From contig WQXD01000053.1 of the NCBI GenBank assembly GCA_009785015.1, forward strand, positions 1 to 16,218: a DNA stretch of 16,218 nt, read 5' to 3'. Both the position numbers and the translations under genes were made by a program. The notes beneath the pieces are model-generated. The model ran no database searches and was not told the DNA's origin. It saw nothing but the letters and a program-made list of their open reading frames with translations. This DNA is from Oscillospiraceae bacterium. Its GTDB lineage: Bacteria > Bacillota_A > Clostridia > Oscillospirales > WRJC01. Below are positions 7,539 through 15,196 of the stretch, piece after piece (the stretch's first letter is position 1; every line of letters begins with the position of its first letter).

Positions 7539-10500
7539 GTGGACGAATTTAGGAGATATGAGCCGTTGTTTGGGTCGTGGACGGTAGACCGTGTCCTCGG
7601 GGAGGGCAGTTTCGGCAAGGTGTACGCATTGAAGAAAACGAATTTCGGCAGAGAATATTTTTCGGCCCTGAAAGTCATCTCGATCCCTCAGAGCCGGTCG
7701 GAAATCTCCAGCCTGCGTTCGGAGGGTATGGACGACCAGAGCATCAAGACGCATTTTGAGCTGTTCGTAGCGGACGTGGTGTCAGAGTTCGACCTGATGT
7801 CGCGGTTCCGCGGCAACAGCAACATAGTGAGTTACGAAGACCATTTGCTCATACCGCACGACGACGGGTTCGGCTATGATATTATGATCCGCATGGAGCT
7901 TCTGACGAGTTTGGTGAAAGTGTTGGAGCAGAACCGTTTTTCGAAAAAAGACATAATCCAGTTAGGCATAGACATGTGCAAAGCGCTGGAGTTATGCCAG
8001 AAGCACAATATCATACACAGGGACATCAAACCGGAAAACATATTTGTGTCGGATAACGGCGACTATAAACTGGGGGATTTCGGCATAGCGCGGACGGTGG
8101 AGAAAACGGTGGGAGAGATGTCGAAAAAGGGGACATATACATATATGGCGCCGGAAGTGTACAAGGGTGAGCCGTACGGGAGTGACGTAGACCAGTACTC
8201 GCTGGGCATTGTGCTGTACCGGCTGCTGAACGGCAACCGGACGCCGTTTCTGCCGCCGTCGCCGGCGGCGATCACGCACACAGACCGCGAAAACGCATTG
8301 CTGTGGCGCATGGGCGGGGCGAAGATACCGCTGCCGCCGGGTGCGGAGGGACGGCTGGCGGAGATCGTGATGAAATCGATCGAGTACAAGCCGAAAGACC
8401 GATTTGTAAGCCCGATGCAGATGCGGAAAGAGTTAGAGACGATCATGTACACAGAGAACGAGAGGCAAATCATATACCCGCTGGGCGACCGCGTGGAGTT
8501 ACCGTCGAGCAAATCCACCGACGAGAAAGGGCAGCAGCAGGCAAGCGCAGGCGCGGCAGACAGTTCGGCGGGCAAAAAGATACCCGTTGCGGACGGGACC
8601 GACGGGACTGTATATATGCCGCCGGAAACCGACAGGGCCGCATATATACCGGCAGGCGCGGCAGTAATGGAATTAGACGCCACAGTGGCAGATACGTCGT
8701 TCAGAGGGCCGACATATATACCGCCGCAAAACATGCAGTCGGCAGAGAATAAAAAACCGTGGATCAAATGGGCGGTTCTGGCGGGGGCAATATGCTTTGT
8801 GCTTTTGATAGGCGTGGTCGCAGTGATTCTGATTCCGAAGCTGTTTTCTGACGACAGCGGAATCGCTTCGTTTACCGGGGTCACTGTGGACAATATTTCA
8901 AATACGGACACGACCTCCGGCGAGGAAATACGCGGAAATACTATCGGCAACACTTCCGGCAATATTTTAAACGGGGGATTTGTCGCTCAAAGCGGCGGAT
9001 GGGTATATTTCGAAGTCGAGAACTCCAGTTTATATAAAATGCGCGACGACGGTTCAGGCAAAACCAGATTAAACGGCGACGTAAACAGGTATATCAATGT
9101 TATCGGTAACTGGTTATATTACAGCAACGGAAGCGACGGCAATAAAATTTATAAAATCCGTACCGATGGTACTGAAAAAACAAAATTAAGCGACGATGAA
9201 AGCGAGTATGTCAATGTTGTCGGCGACTGGTTATATTACAGCAACGGGAGCGACGGCAATAAAATTTATAAAATCCGTACCGATGGTACTGAAAAAACAA
9301 AATTAAGCGACGATACAATCGTATTGTTTAGTGCTGTCGACGACTGGATATATTACAATAACGAGGGCGACGGCAATAAAATTTATAAAATCCGCGCCGA
9401 TGGTACTGAAAGGACAAAATTGAGCGACGACGGCAGCGAAGTATTTAACGTCGTTGGGGACTGGATATACTACAATAATAGCGGCGACGGCAATACGCTC
9501 TATAAAATGCGTACTGACGGCACTGACAGAGCCAAATTGAGCGACGATTTATGCCAATTTATCAACGCCGGAGACGAATGGGTATATTATACCACTTGGC
9601 GGGATGGCGACCTTTATAAAATCCGCACCGACGGCACGGGCAAAACCAGAGTCGGCAACGACAAAACCGGTTATATCAACGTAATAAACGACTGGGTGTA
9701 TTATTGCAATTGGAGCGAGGATTATAAATATTATAAAATCCGTTCAGATGGGACAGGGCGGTTACCGATAGAAAGCGAACTCAACGCATCATTAATGGCT
9801 CCGACGGAACCGAGCGGGCCGCCTCCAACAGAACCGACAGCACCTGATAATACGCGCGGCCCGGAACCAACCGAGCCGTCTCCGACAGAACCGACAAGGC
9901 CGACGCAACAGCCCACACAGCCTCCGACGCAACCTCCTACACAGAAGCCACCGCAACCCACGCAGGCTCCAACGCAGGCTCCAACGCAGGCACCCACTCA
10001 GAAACCGCCGCAACCTACGCAACCTCCGACACAAGCACCTACTCAAAAACCTCCTCAGCCAACACAACCCCCGACTCAACCTCCGACACAGGCCCCCACT
10101 CAAGCGCCTACTCAACCCCCGACTCAAAAACCTACTATAACAAATTTTTCAGATAAAGTATGGACGGATATAGCCAATGATAATTATGTCGAAGTAAATT
10201 TAGGGCAGAACTACGCGGTGGTGGACGGGTTTTATATATGCGTGACAGAAGGCGAGTACTGGACTGATGATTCCAGCGGACAAAATTATTTCTTGATAGG
10301 GATTACCGTCACAAATTATCTCAGCGATTCGATTATTTTAGAGGCGATTGATTTTGTCTGCGCGTATGATACCAACGCTTTCAAAACGGCGGATTTAAGA
10401 ATCGACGTAACTACAAATCCGAACGGAGCTTTGTTTACTTGTCCGGTGGAAATTCAGTCAAACGGATACGCGGATCTGGTATTTGGATTTAAGATACCAT

Positions 10501-10598
10501 ACAGAGGCGTTGACTGGGTAGTATTCGCTTATACGAATATGTGGGGCGATTATTATTCCGGAGAGTCATATGTCTATATTGCCTTGGGGGAAGGATAA
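7539..10598 (+). CDS. Membrane Ser/Thr protein kinase with repeat-propeller ectodomain
   Basis: A Hanks-type kinase likely to sense an extracellular cue and phosphorylate Ser/Thr targets in the cytoplasm. Kinase domain, about 14-300: glycine loop GEGSFGKV (21-28), K45 in ALKVI, catalytic HRDIKPEN (160-167), DFG (180-182), activation-loop threonines T199 and T201, APE (204-206). A juxtamembrane linker (about 310-405) repeats Tyr-(Ile/Met)-Pro and holds T382-V-A-D385. One transmembrane segment (about 409-433) follows. Outside are seven repeats of about 39 residues (486-745, pattern W-[VLI]-Y-Y, [IL]-Y-K-[IM]-R, DGT), like the Clostridia DUF5050 propeller type; a Pro/Thr/Gln stalk (753-865); and a beta-rich C-terminal domain (866-1019), perhaps DUF4352-like. 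No PASTA domains, so it is not the usual PrkC/PknB. GTG start with GGGGAGG upstream. The ectodomain is clearly richer in AT than the kinase part. Confidence 0.93.
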   Translation: MDEFRRYEPLFGSWTVDRVLGEGSFGKVYALKKTNFGREYFSALKVISIPQSRSEISSLRSEGMDDQSIKTHFELFVADVVSEFDLMSRFRGNSNIVSYEDHLLIPHDDGFGYDIMIRMELLTSLVKVLEQNRFSKKDIIQLGIDMCKALELCQKHNIIHRDIKPENIFVSDNGDYKLGDFGIARTVEKTVGEMSKKGTYTYMAPEVYKGEPYGSDVDQYSLGIVLYRLLNGNRTPFLPPSPAAITHTDRENALLWRMGGAKIPLPPGAEGRLAEIVMKSIEYKPKDRFVSPMQMRKELETIMYTENERQIIYPLGDRVELPSSKSTDEKGQQQASAGAADSSAGKKIPVADGTDGTVYMPPETDRAAYIPAGAAVMELDATVADTSFRGPTYIPPQNMQSAENKKPWIKWAVLAGAICFVLLIGVVAVILIPKLFSDDSGIASFTGVTVDNISNTDTTSGEEIRGNTIGNTSGNILNGGFVAQSGGWVYFEVENSSLYKMRDDGSGKTRLNGDVNRYINVIGNWLYYSNGSDGNKIYKIRTDGTEKTKLSDDESEYVNVVGDWLYYSNGSDGNKIYKIRTDGTEKTKLSDDTIVLFSAVDDWIYYNNEGDGNKIYKIRADGTERTKLSDDGSEVFNVVGDWIYYNNSGDGNTLYKMRTDGTDRAKLSDDLCQFINAGDEWVYYTTWRDGDLYKIRTDGTGKTRVGNDKTGYINVINDWVYYCNWSEDYKYYKIRSDGTGRLPIESELNASLMAPTEPSGPPPTEPTAPDNTRGPEPTEPSPTEPTRPTQQPTQPPTQPPTQKPPQPTQAPTQAPTQAPTQKPPQPTQPPTQAPTQKPPQPTQPPTQPPTQAPTQAPTQPPTQKPTITNFSDKVWTDIANDNYVEVNLGQNYAVVDGFYICVTEGEYWTDDSSGQNYFLIGITVTNYLSDSIILEAIDFVCAYDTNAFKTADLRIDVTTNPNGALFTCPVEIQSNGYADLVFGFKIPYRGVDWVVFAYTNMWGDYYSGESYVYIALGEG
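8994..9773 (+). repeat. Seven tandem propeller-type repeats in the kinase ectodomain
   Basis: The stretch encodes seven copies of a unit of about 39 residues (117 bp; the first and sixth slightly shorter), each with W-x-Y-Y or W-x-Y-F, then Y-K-[IM]-R-x-D-G-[TS] and often K-T-K-L-S-D-D. The two best-preserved copies, 9109-9197 and 9226-9314, are 88 of 89 bases identical, showing a recent duplication or homogenisation. The fold is probably a beta-propeller; binding partners are unknown. Confidence 0.85.
9795..10133 (+). repeat. Pro/Thr/Gln-rich stalk repeats
   Basis: About 113 residues built from P-T-Q-P-P-T-Q, P-T-Q-A and Q-K-P-P-Q-P units. The DNA copies differ mostly at third codon positions, so the protein pattern is kept while the bases vary. 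It probably forms an extended stalk in or across the cell wall between the propeller and the C-terminal domain. The many threonines could be O-glycosylated, which is inference. Confidence 0.85.
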
Positions 10599-10603
10599 AA
10601 TAA

Positions 10604-11000
10604 TAGACCTCCTCGAAAACGGCAGAAGGGACAGACAATTCACACAAAGTTCATGCAATATATATATAATTGTGATAAAATAAAACAAGGGCTTAAAAAG
10701 TGGATTATGAAAGATATTATGAGAAAGCACAAAAGCTGAAGGTGGAAGATTTCAAACAGATAATCGGAGTAAAAAAAGAAACATTTGTAGAAATGGAAAA
10801 GGTATTGCTTGAAGACGAGAGCATAGAGGTAATACTGGTAGATGTGATGGAATGTCCAAATGTCAACGCGAAAATCAAAGTATTCAAAATCATGGCGAAC
10901 AAATACCGCAACCGCAGAAAACGCCATGCTTTACGCGCTAATCTTATCTGCGGTATTATGAATTTTGATGCTCGGACTTACTTTCCGAGGAAGTGTAATT
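10604..11000 (+). mobile_element. Degenerate IS5-family insertion remnant with imperfect terminal inverted repeats
   Basis: Bases 10607-10619 (ACCTCCTCGAAAA) match the reverse complement of 10982-10994 at 11 of 13 positions, bracketing a shortened IS5-type transposase frame. Length about 0.4 kb instead of the usual 1 kb or so. The element fills the gap between the kinase stop (10598) and the phosphatase start (11026). TAA occurs at both edges (10601-10603 and 10996-10998) but does not align cleanly with the repeat ends, so a target duplication is not claimed. Exact ends are uncertain. Confidence 0.6.
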
Positions 11001-11002
11001 AA
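10700..11002 (+). pseudogene. IS5-family transposase remnant, internally deleted
   Basis: A 100-codon open frame with a GTG start that strings together three separate parts of an IS5-type transposase. Residues 7-36 (…EDFKQIIGVKKETF…) match the N-terminal segment; residues 43-53 (EVILVDVMECP) match the start of the catalytic domain with the first Asp, D48; residues 58-91 (IKVFKIMANKYRNRRKR…NLICGIMNFD) match the C-terminal end. The DNA-binding middle and the rest of the DDE site are missing, so it cannot transpose by itself. The segments remain in one frame with no stop between them, either by chance or because the small protein is kept. Recognition is from memory of family motifs, not an alignment. 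No strong ribosome binding site precedes the GTG. Confidence 0.7.
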
Positions 11003-11025
11003 GATAAACAAAGTGGAAGTGGAAT

Positions 11026-11844
11026 ATGAAACAAATAATGACGGCGGCGGCGAGCGTGAATATGGGGAAAAAACGTGAGAATAACGAAGATAACCTGTAT
11101 TTCAACGGGGAATTTCTGACGGAGGAAACGAGGGAGAAGTCTGCCGATTTCGAAGCGGTATGCGGCGACAGACGGCAGTATTACGCCGTGTGCGACGGCA
11201 TGGGGGGCGAAGAGCTTGGGGAATTGGCGTCGCTGACCGCCGTGGAGACCCTGCACAAATATGCAGACCTGCTGAAATATGATGATAACGACAAGTGGGA
11301 AAACATAGACGAGGCGTGGGAGCGTTGTATTCGTGAGGCCAACGGCTTGATCTGCGAGGCGCAGAAAAGCCGCGGGGCCGACCGTATCGGTACCACTCTG
11401 GCGCTGCTGGCCGTCGAAAACAATTTTGCCCATTTGTACAACGTAGGGGACAGCCGGATTTATCTGTTCCGGAAGGGGAAATTGGCACAGGTATCATTCG
11501 ACCATACGGTGGTGGCGAACTCGGTGAAGATGGGCATACTGACACCGGAGCAGGCGAGAACGCACCCGCACCGCAACCGCCTGAGCCAGTATGTGGGCAT
11601 CGACCCGGAGGAAATGGTGATCGAAGCGCACAAAAGCATCATGGAACTCAGGAACAAAGATATATTCGTGCTGTGCAGCGACGGGTTGACGGATATGCTT
11701 GACGACGCGGAAATCAGCGGTATCCTGAAAGGGGCGAGCGGGCCGGCGGGGGCGGTGCGGCGGTTGATGGACGAGGCGTTGTCGCGCAACGGGAGAGATA
11801 ACATAACGATCATTGTTTTGGCATATAAACGCACTTTCTGGTAA
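11026..11844 (+). CDS. PP2C-family Ser/Thr protein phosphatase
   Basis: A metal-dependent phosphatase (PPM/PP2C, Stp/PrpC type) that removes phosphate from Ser/Thr and should counter the kinase encoded upstream. The 272 residues contain the family motifs in order: R17-E-N-N-E-D22-N, VCDGMGG (D57, G58), GTTLALL (122-128), NVGDSRIYL (D142), FDHT (158-161), LCSDGLTDML (D219) and GRDN (256-259). The metal-binding aspartates D22, D57, D219 and D258 are all present, so it should be active. No transmembrane segment is seen; cytoplasmic. GGAAG six bases before the ATG supports this start; an in-frame ATG at 11038 is an alternative. It is separated from the kinase by a remnant insertion element and followed by the FHA-ABC gene after 65 bp. 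Its GC-rich codon use resembles the kinase domain more than the kinase ectodomain. Confidence 0.94.
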   Translation: MKQIMTAAASVNMGKKRENNEDNLYFNGEFLTEETREKSADFEAVCGDRRQYYAVCDGMGGEELGELASLTAVETLHKYADLLKYDDNDKWENIDEAWERCIREANGLICEAQKSRGADRIGTTLALLAVENNFAHLYNVGDSRIYLFRKGKLAQVSFDHTVVANSVKMGILTPEQARTHPHRNRLSQYVGIDPEEMVIEAHKSIMELRNKDIFVLCSDGLTDMLDDAEISGILKGASGPAGAVRRLMDEALSRNGRDNITIIVLAYKRTFW

Positions 11845-11909
11845 ATTTAAGATAATCTTTGAAAATTTAACAAACTAACGAAGTAAAAAACTAAGGAGGC
11901 GGGTCGCAC

Positions 11910-14276
11910 TTGCCGAAAGAATCTATTATTACGTTCACTTTTAAAAACGCTGGGACACAGACTTTTGTAATCAACGAACAGCAGAATTATTATACGATAG
12001 GCAGGAACCCGGACTGCGGGATTTATGTGAACGATGCGTCTGTTTCAGGCGTTCACGGACGCTTTTTCTTGCAAAACGACAAATTATTTTATGCGGACTT
12101 AAACAGCACGAACGGTTCTTTTGTAAACGGCAGACAGATCACTAAGGCCGTAGAACTGCATGACGGTTCAGTAATTTTTGTCGCTGGAATCCATTCCGCG
12201 ATAAAATTGACCGTCGCGCTGCCGGAAGAAAGCCAGACAATATCTGTCGAAGCTTCCGTTTCTATTCCCGCTCTTCCAAATAACCCAAATAATTTAAATG
12301 ATTTGAGCGGCAAAGAAACGATTCTGATCGGGCGCGACCCCAGTTGCGATATTACGCTGAACAATCAGAACGTGTCGCGTTTCCATGCGAAATTGCTGAG
12401 ACGCAACGGACGTTTTTACGTGGAGGACAACAACAGCACAAACGGCACGTTCATCAACGGGACGCGTATCGACAGGGTCTGCGAAATTACCGTAAAAGAC
12501 GACGTATATGTCGCAAGCGTCCGTCTGCGGTTGAAAAACGGCGTTCTGACGCAGGACGACGCGGAAGAAAAAGGGCTTTCCGTCCAGGTGTGCGATTTAT
12601 TCCGGAAAGTACCCGCCGGGGACGGCAAAACAAAAATACTCCTCGACCATATCAGCCTGTCTATCGAACCCAACGAATTCGTGGCGATTATCGGCGGTTC
12701 CGGCGCGGGGAAATCCACGTTCACAAATGTCCTGTGCGGCAAAACAGCGCCTTCGGCTTATAAAGGCCATGTGGGGTTCAACGATTCCTCGGCGGCGAGC
12801 AGGGGGATTTTCAAGAGCGTAATCGGCTATGCGCCGCAGAACGACGTTTTATATCACGACCTGACCCTTCATCAAATGCTCTTTTATTCTGCAAAGCTGA
12901 AAATGCCGCAGGACACGAAAACTGCGGAATACGAAGAAAGAGTGAAATATGTCATTAAGAGGGTCGCGCTTACGGGGCATGAAAATACGTTGGTAAGACG
13001 ACTGAGCGGGGGTCAGCAGAAACGAGCCAGCATAGCCGTGGAACTGCTGTCCGCCCCCAAGCTGTTTTTTCTTGACGAGCCGACTTCCGGCCTTGACCCC
13101 GCCACAGAACGCACGCTGATGCGTATGCTGAAAAACATGACGCAGGACAATAAAACGATCATCGCCGTCACCCATGTAACGCAAAATCTGAATTTGTGCG
13201 ACAAAGTTATTGTATTAGGCAAAGGGGGGAAGCTCTGCTTTTTCGGGACCCCCCAAAACACATGCAATTATTTCGGCGTGACCGATATTGTGGATATATA
13301 CGATAAAATAAATGAAAATCCGGCTGAGTGGCAGCAAAAATATCAGGAACTGAAACGGGCGCAGGGACATCAGGCAGAAGAAAACGCGGGCGTCCAAGCG
13401 CACAGGGACTCCGGTTATGACACGAAAAAAGCCAAAAAAGATATGAAATTAGGGTATAATTCCGGCTGGAGCCAGTTTCTGGTCTTGTCGGCGCGGTATT
13501 TGCGGCTAACGTTCGGCGACCCGAAACGTATGCTGTTGCTATTACTGCAAGCGCCCCTTTTGGGCGTACTTCTGATGCTGGTCTCCAACAGCTCGTCAGA
13601 TAACGCCGTTTTTGAGTATTCAACCTCCGCAAAATCAATGCTGTTTTCCTTGACCTGCGCGGCGTTTTGGGTCGGGATGCTCAATTCGATTCAGGAAATC
13701 TGTAAAGAAAAAGACATATTCGCGCGGGAAAAAATGTCCACTGTCCGGTTGTTCCCGTATATTGCCTCCAAAATCTCCGTGATAGGCATACTGTGCGTCT
13801 TTCAGGCTTTTGTATTGGTCCTCATCGTGCAGATTTTCAGCGGCCTGCCCGAAAATACATTGGGGATACAGCCGTTTTTAGGATATTTTATAACCGCATG
13901 CCTGACTACGGTGTGCGCCGCTTGTTGGGGTCTGGCTGTTTCCAGCCTTTCACCTAACCCCGACAGGGCGATGGCGATCGCGCCCATCATTTTGCTCCCG
14001 CAGATTTTATTTTCGGGCGTGGTTTTTGAATTGACGGGGCTGATGAATTTAATCTCGAACTTTATCCCCTGCAAGCTCAGTATGCAGAATTTCGGCACGC
14101 TGACAAATTTCAACGCGCTACCGACATCTCAGGACTTGGCTGAAAAATCAATAAACGCCATGTACAGCGTGACAAATTCAAATAATATTTACGGCACATG
14201 GCAGGGACTGCTTATTTCCTCGGTTGTATGCATCGCCATTTTTACGGTGGCGTTAAAATTAAAATCCAAAGAATAA
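11910..14276 (+). CDS. Double-FHA ABC exporter (fused ATPase and ABC-2 membrane domain)
   Basis: A half-transporter with its own phospho-threonine readers, similar in layout to mycobacterial Rv1747 and to ABCG-type exporters. FHA1 (about 25-100): G31-R32, S46-G-V-H49, NSTNGSFVNG. FHA2 (about 135-208): G141-R142, S156-R-F-H159, NSTNGTFING (175-184). ATPase: Walker A GGSGAGKST (262-270), Q310, signature LSGGQ (365-369), Walker B LFFLDEP (385-391), D-loop SGLD, H422. Membrane part from about 541 with about six hydrophobic segments, near 541-559, 576-596, 618-643, 655-680, 688-706 and 765-783. It should dimerise; cargo unknown, and lipid-linked or cell-envelope material is a guess by analogy. The start is TTG, fixed by AAGGAGG at 11893-11899. 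Both FHA domains keep the binding residues, so they should bind phospho-Thr on the kinase or a substrate. Confidence 0.93.
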   Translation: MPKESIITFTFKNAGTQTFVINEQQNYYTIGRNPDCGIYVNDASVSGVHGRFFLQNDKLFYADLNSTNGSFVNGRQITKAVELHDGSVIFVAGIHSAIKLTVALPEESQTISVEASVSIPALPNNPNNLNDLSGKETILIGRDPSCDITLNNQNVSRFHAKLLRRNGRFYVEDNNSTNGTFINGTRIDRVCEITVKDDVYVASVRLRLKNGVLTQDDAEEKGLSVQVCDLFRKVPAGDGKTKILLDHISLSIEPNEFVAIIGGSGAGKSTFTNVLCGKTAPSAYKGHVGFNDSSAASRGIFKSVIGYAPQNDVLYHDLTLHQMLFYSAKLKMPQDTKTAEYEERVKYVIKRVALTGHENTLVRRLSGGQQKRASIAVELLSAPKLFFLDEPTSGLDPATERTLMRMLKNMTQDNKTIIAVTHVTQNLNLCDKVIVLGKGGKLCFFGTPQNTCNYFGVTDIVDIYDKINENPAEWQQKYQELKRAQGHQAEENAGVQAHRDSGYDTKKAKKDMKLGYNSGWSQFLVLSARYLRLTFGDPKRMLLLLLQAPLLGVLLMLVSNSSSDNAVFEYSTSAKSMLFSLTCAAFWVGMLNSIQEICKEKDIFAREKMSTVRLFPYIASKISVIGILCVFQAFVLVLIVQIFSGLPENTLGIQPFLGYFITACLTTVCAACWGLAVSSLSPNPDRAMAIAPIILLPQILFSGVVFELTGLMNLISNFIPCKLSMQNFGTLTNFNALPTSQDLAEKSINAMYSVTNSNNIYGTWQGLLISSVVCIAIFTVALKLKSKE

Positions 14277-14314
14277 AAAAATTAAAAATTATTAAAATTT
14301 GAAGGAGAATGAAA

Positions 14315-15121
14315 ATGGGCAAAAAAATAATTATTGGCATTTTAGCGTTAATTTTGGTCGGCATGAATACCGTGGGATGTTCTTTGTTTTCCGCTTATAA
14401 CGACTATTCGACTTATTCAAGCGCGTTCAAAAAGACTTTCGATACCGACAGCATGGAACTGACCACAGGCGTAAAGGCTTCGTTGGACGGAGGCACTGAA
14501 ATCTCGTCCACAGGGACGTTTAAATTAAAAGGCATGAAAGGCACCCCGCAATTTATCAATATTATGACAATCAGCGGGCAGACCGTCACGCAGTTCTGCG
14601 ACGGCGAATTTGTATACACCGACGACGGAGCGAGCAAAAACAAAATGAAACTCGGGCAGAGCTCCGAACCGCAGCCGCAGCAGCAAAAACAAAACGCCGA
14701 ATTTTCTTACGACTCTTATATAAGCGAATTTTCCAGCTTGATAGACGCAGGCAAAATCAAAGAGATGAGTTCGCTTGAACCGATTGCCGAAAAATATGTT
14801 GACAAAATTACGGCAACGGATGCTAACGGCGGCAAACAATTCGACGTAGTCATGCTCCCCGCAATCGTGGACGAGTTGAAGTCCAAGTTCCTGAACGAAA
14901 GCTCGACCAATCAAAACAGCCCGACTGTGGACGTCGACGCGATCACGTATTCAGCGACGGTAAAAGACGGGTATGTGGTTCAAATCGTGTTTAATTTTAA
15001 ATTGAGCATAACCGCCCCCGGCGACGACGCGGCTAAAAAAGCGACCGTAGACCTGACGCTCAAACCGGTGAATCCGGGACAGGAAGTCAGCTTTGATTTG
15101 CCGAGTACGGACGGTTTTTAA
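14315..15121 (+). CDS. Small secreted lipoprotein of unknown function
   Basis: A 268-residue lipoprotein. An ATG at 14309 is in frame, but AGGAG at 14303-14307 is one base from it and seven from the ATG at 14315, so the latter is chosen. The protein starts M-G-K-K, a hydrophobic core, then M-N-T-V-G-C with lipidation at the cysteine (residue 22 from this start); -3 is Thr rather than Leu, a weaker lipobox. The rest is hydrophilic, with alternating polar stretches (TGVKASLDGG, STGTFKLKG), a Gln-rich patch and a C-terminal segment suggesting a beta-rich, lipid-carrier-like fold such as LolA/LppX or DUF6612; this is a guess. It lies 38 bp after the exporter and is almost certainly co-transcribed. 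It could be a cargo receiver or accessory of the exporter. Confidence 0.8.
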   Translation: MGKKIIIGILALILVGMNTVGCSLFSAYNDYSTYSSAFKKTFDTDSMELTTGVKASLDGGTEISSTGTFKLKGMKGTPQFINIMTISGQTVTQFCDGEFVYTDDGASKNKMKLGQSSEPQPQQQKQNAEFSYDSYISEFSSLIDAGKIKEMSSLEPIAEKYVDKITATDANGGKQFDVVMLPAIVDELKSKFLNESSTNQNSPTVDVDAITYSATVKDGYVVQIVFNFKLSITAPGDDAAKKATVDLTLKPVNPGQEVSFDLPSTDGF

Positions 15122-15136
15122 AATTTGTTTTATATG

Positions 15137-15196
15137 TTAGGCATATTCGCGGAAAATATGCCGTGGGTATGCCTAATGCTTATGGCAATATTTTTT
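15137..15196 (+). terminator. Alternative hairpins after the lipoprotein gene, candidate terminator or attenuator
   Basis: Three overlapping pairings are visible: GGCATATT (15140-15147) with AATATGCC (15155-15162), eight pairs; TTAGGCATA (15137-15145) with TATGCCTAA (15168-15176), nine pairs; and AATATGCC (15155-15162) with 15184-15192, eight pairs with one bulge, running into T15191-T15196. They exclude each other. The last, with its T-run, could terminate; the others could prevent that. The stems are AT-rich and no energies were computed. Confidence 0.4.

Noticed and set aside
9109..9773. Tandem 117-bp repeats as a CRISPR-like array
   Set aside because: They are in frame inside a coding sequence, have no unique spacers, and encode regular protein repeats.
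9731..10127. Minus-strand open frames rich in Cys/Gly/Val or Arg/Leu opposite the P/T/Q stalk
   Set aside because: They mirror the repeated stalk codons; low-complexity antisense shadows without ribosome binding sites or family resemblance.
10700..11002. Small regulatory protein of the kinase-phosphatase pair
   Set aside because: The segments resemble IS5 transposase pieces and inverted repeats flank it, so a remnant is the better explanation, although retention of the small product is not excluded.
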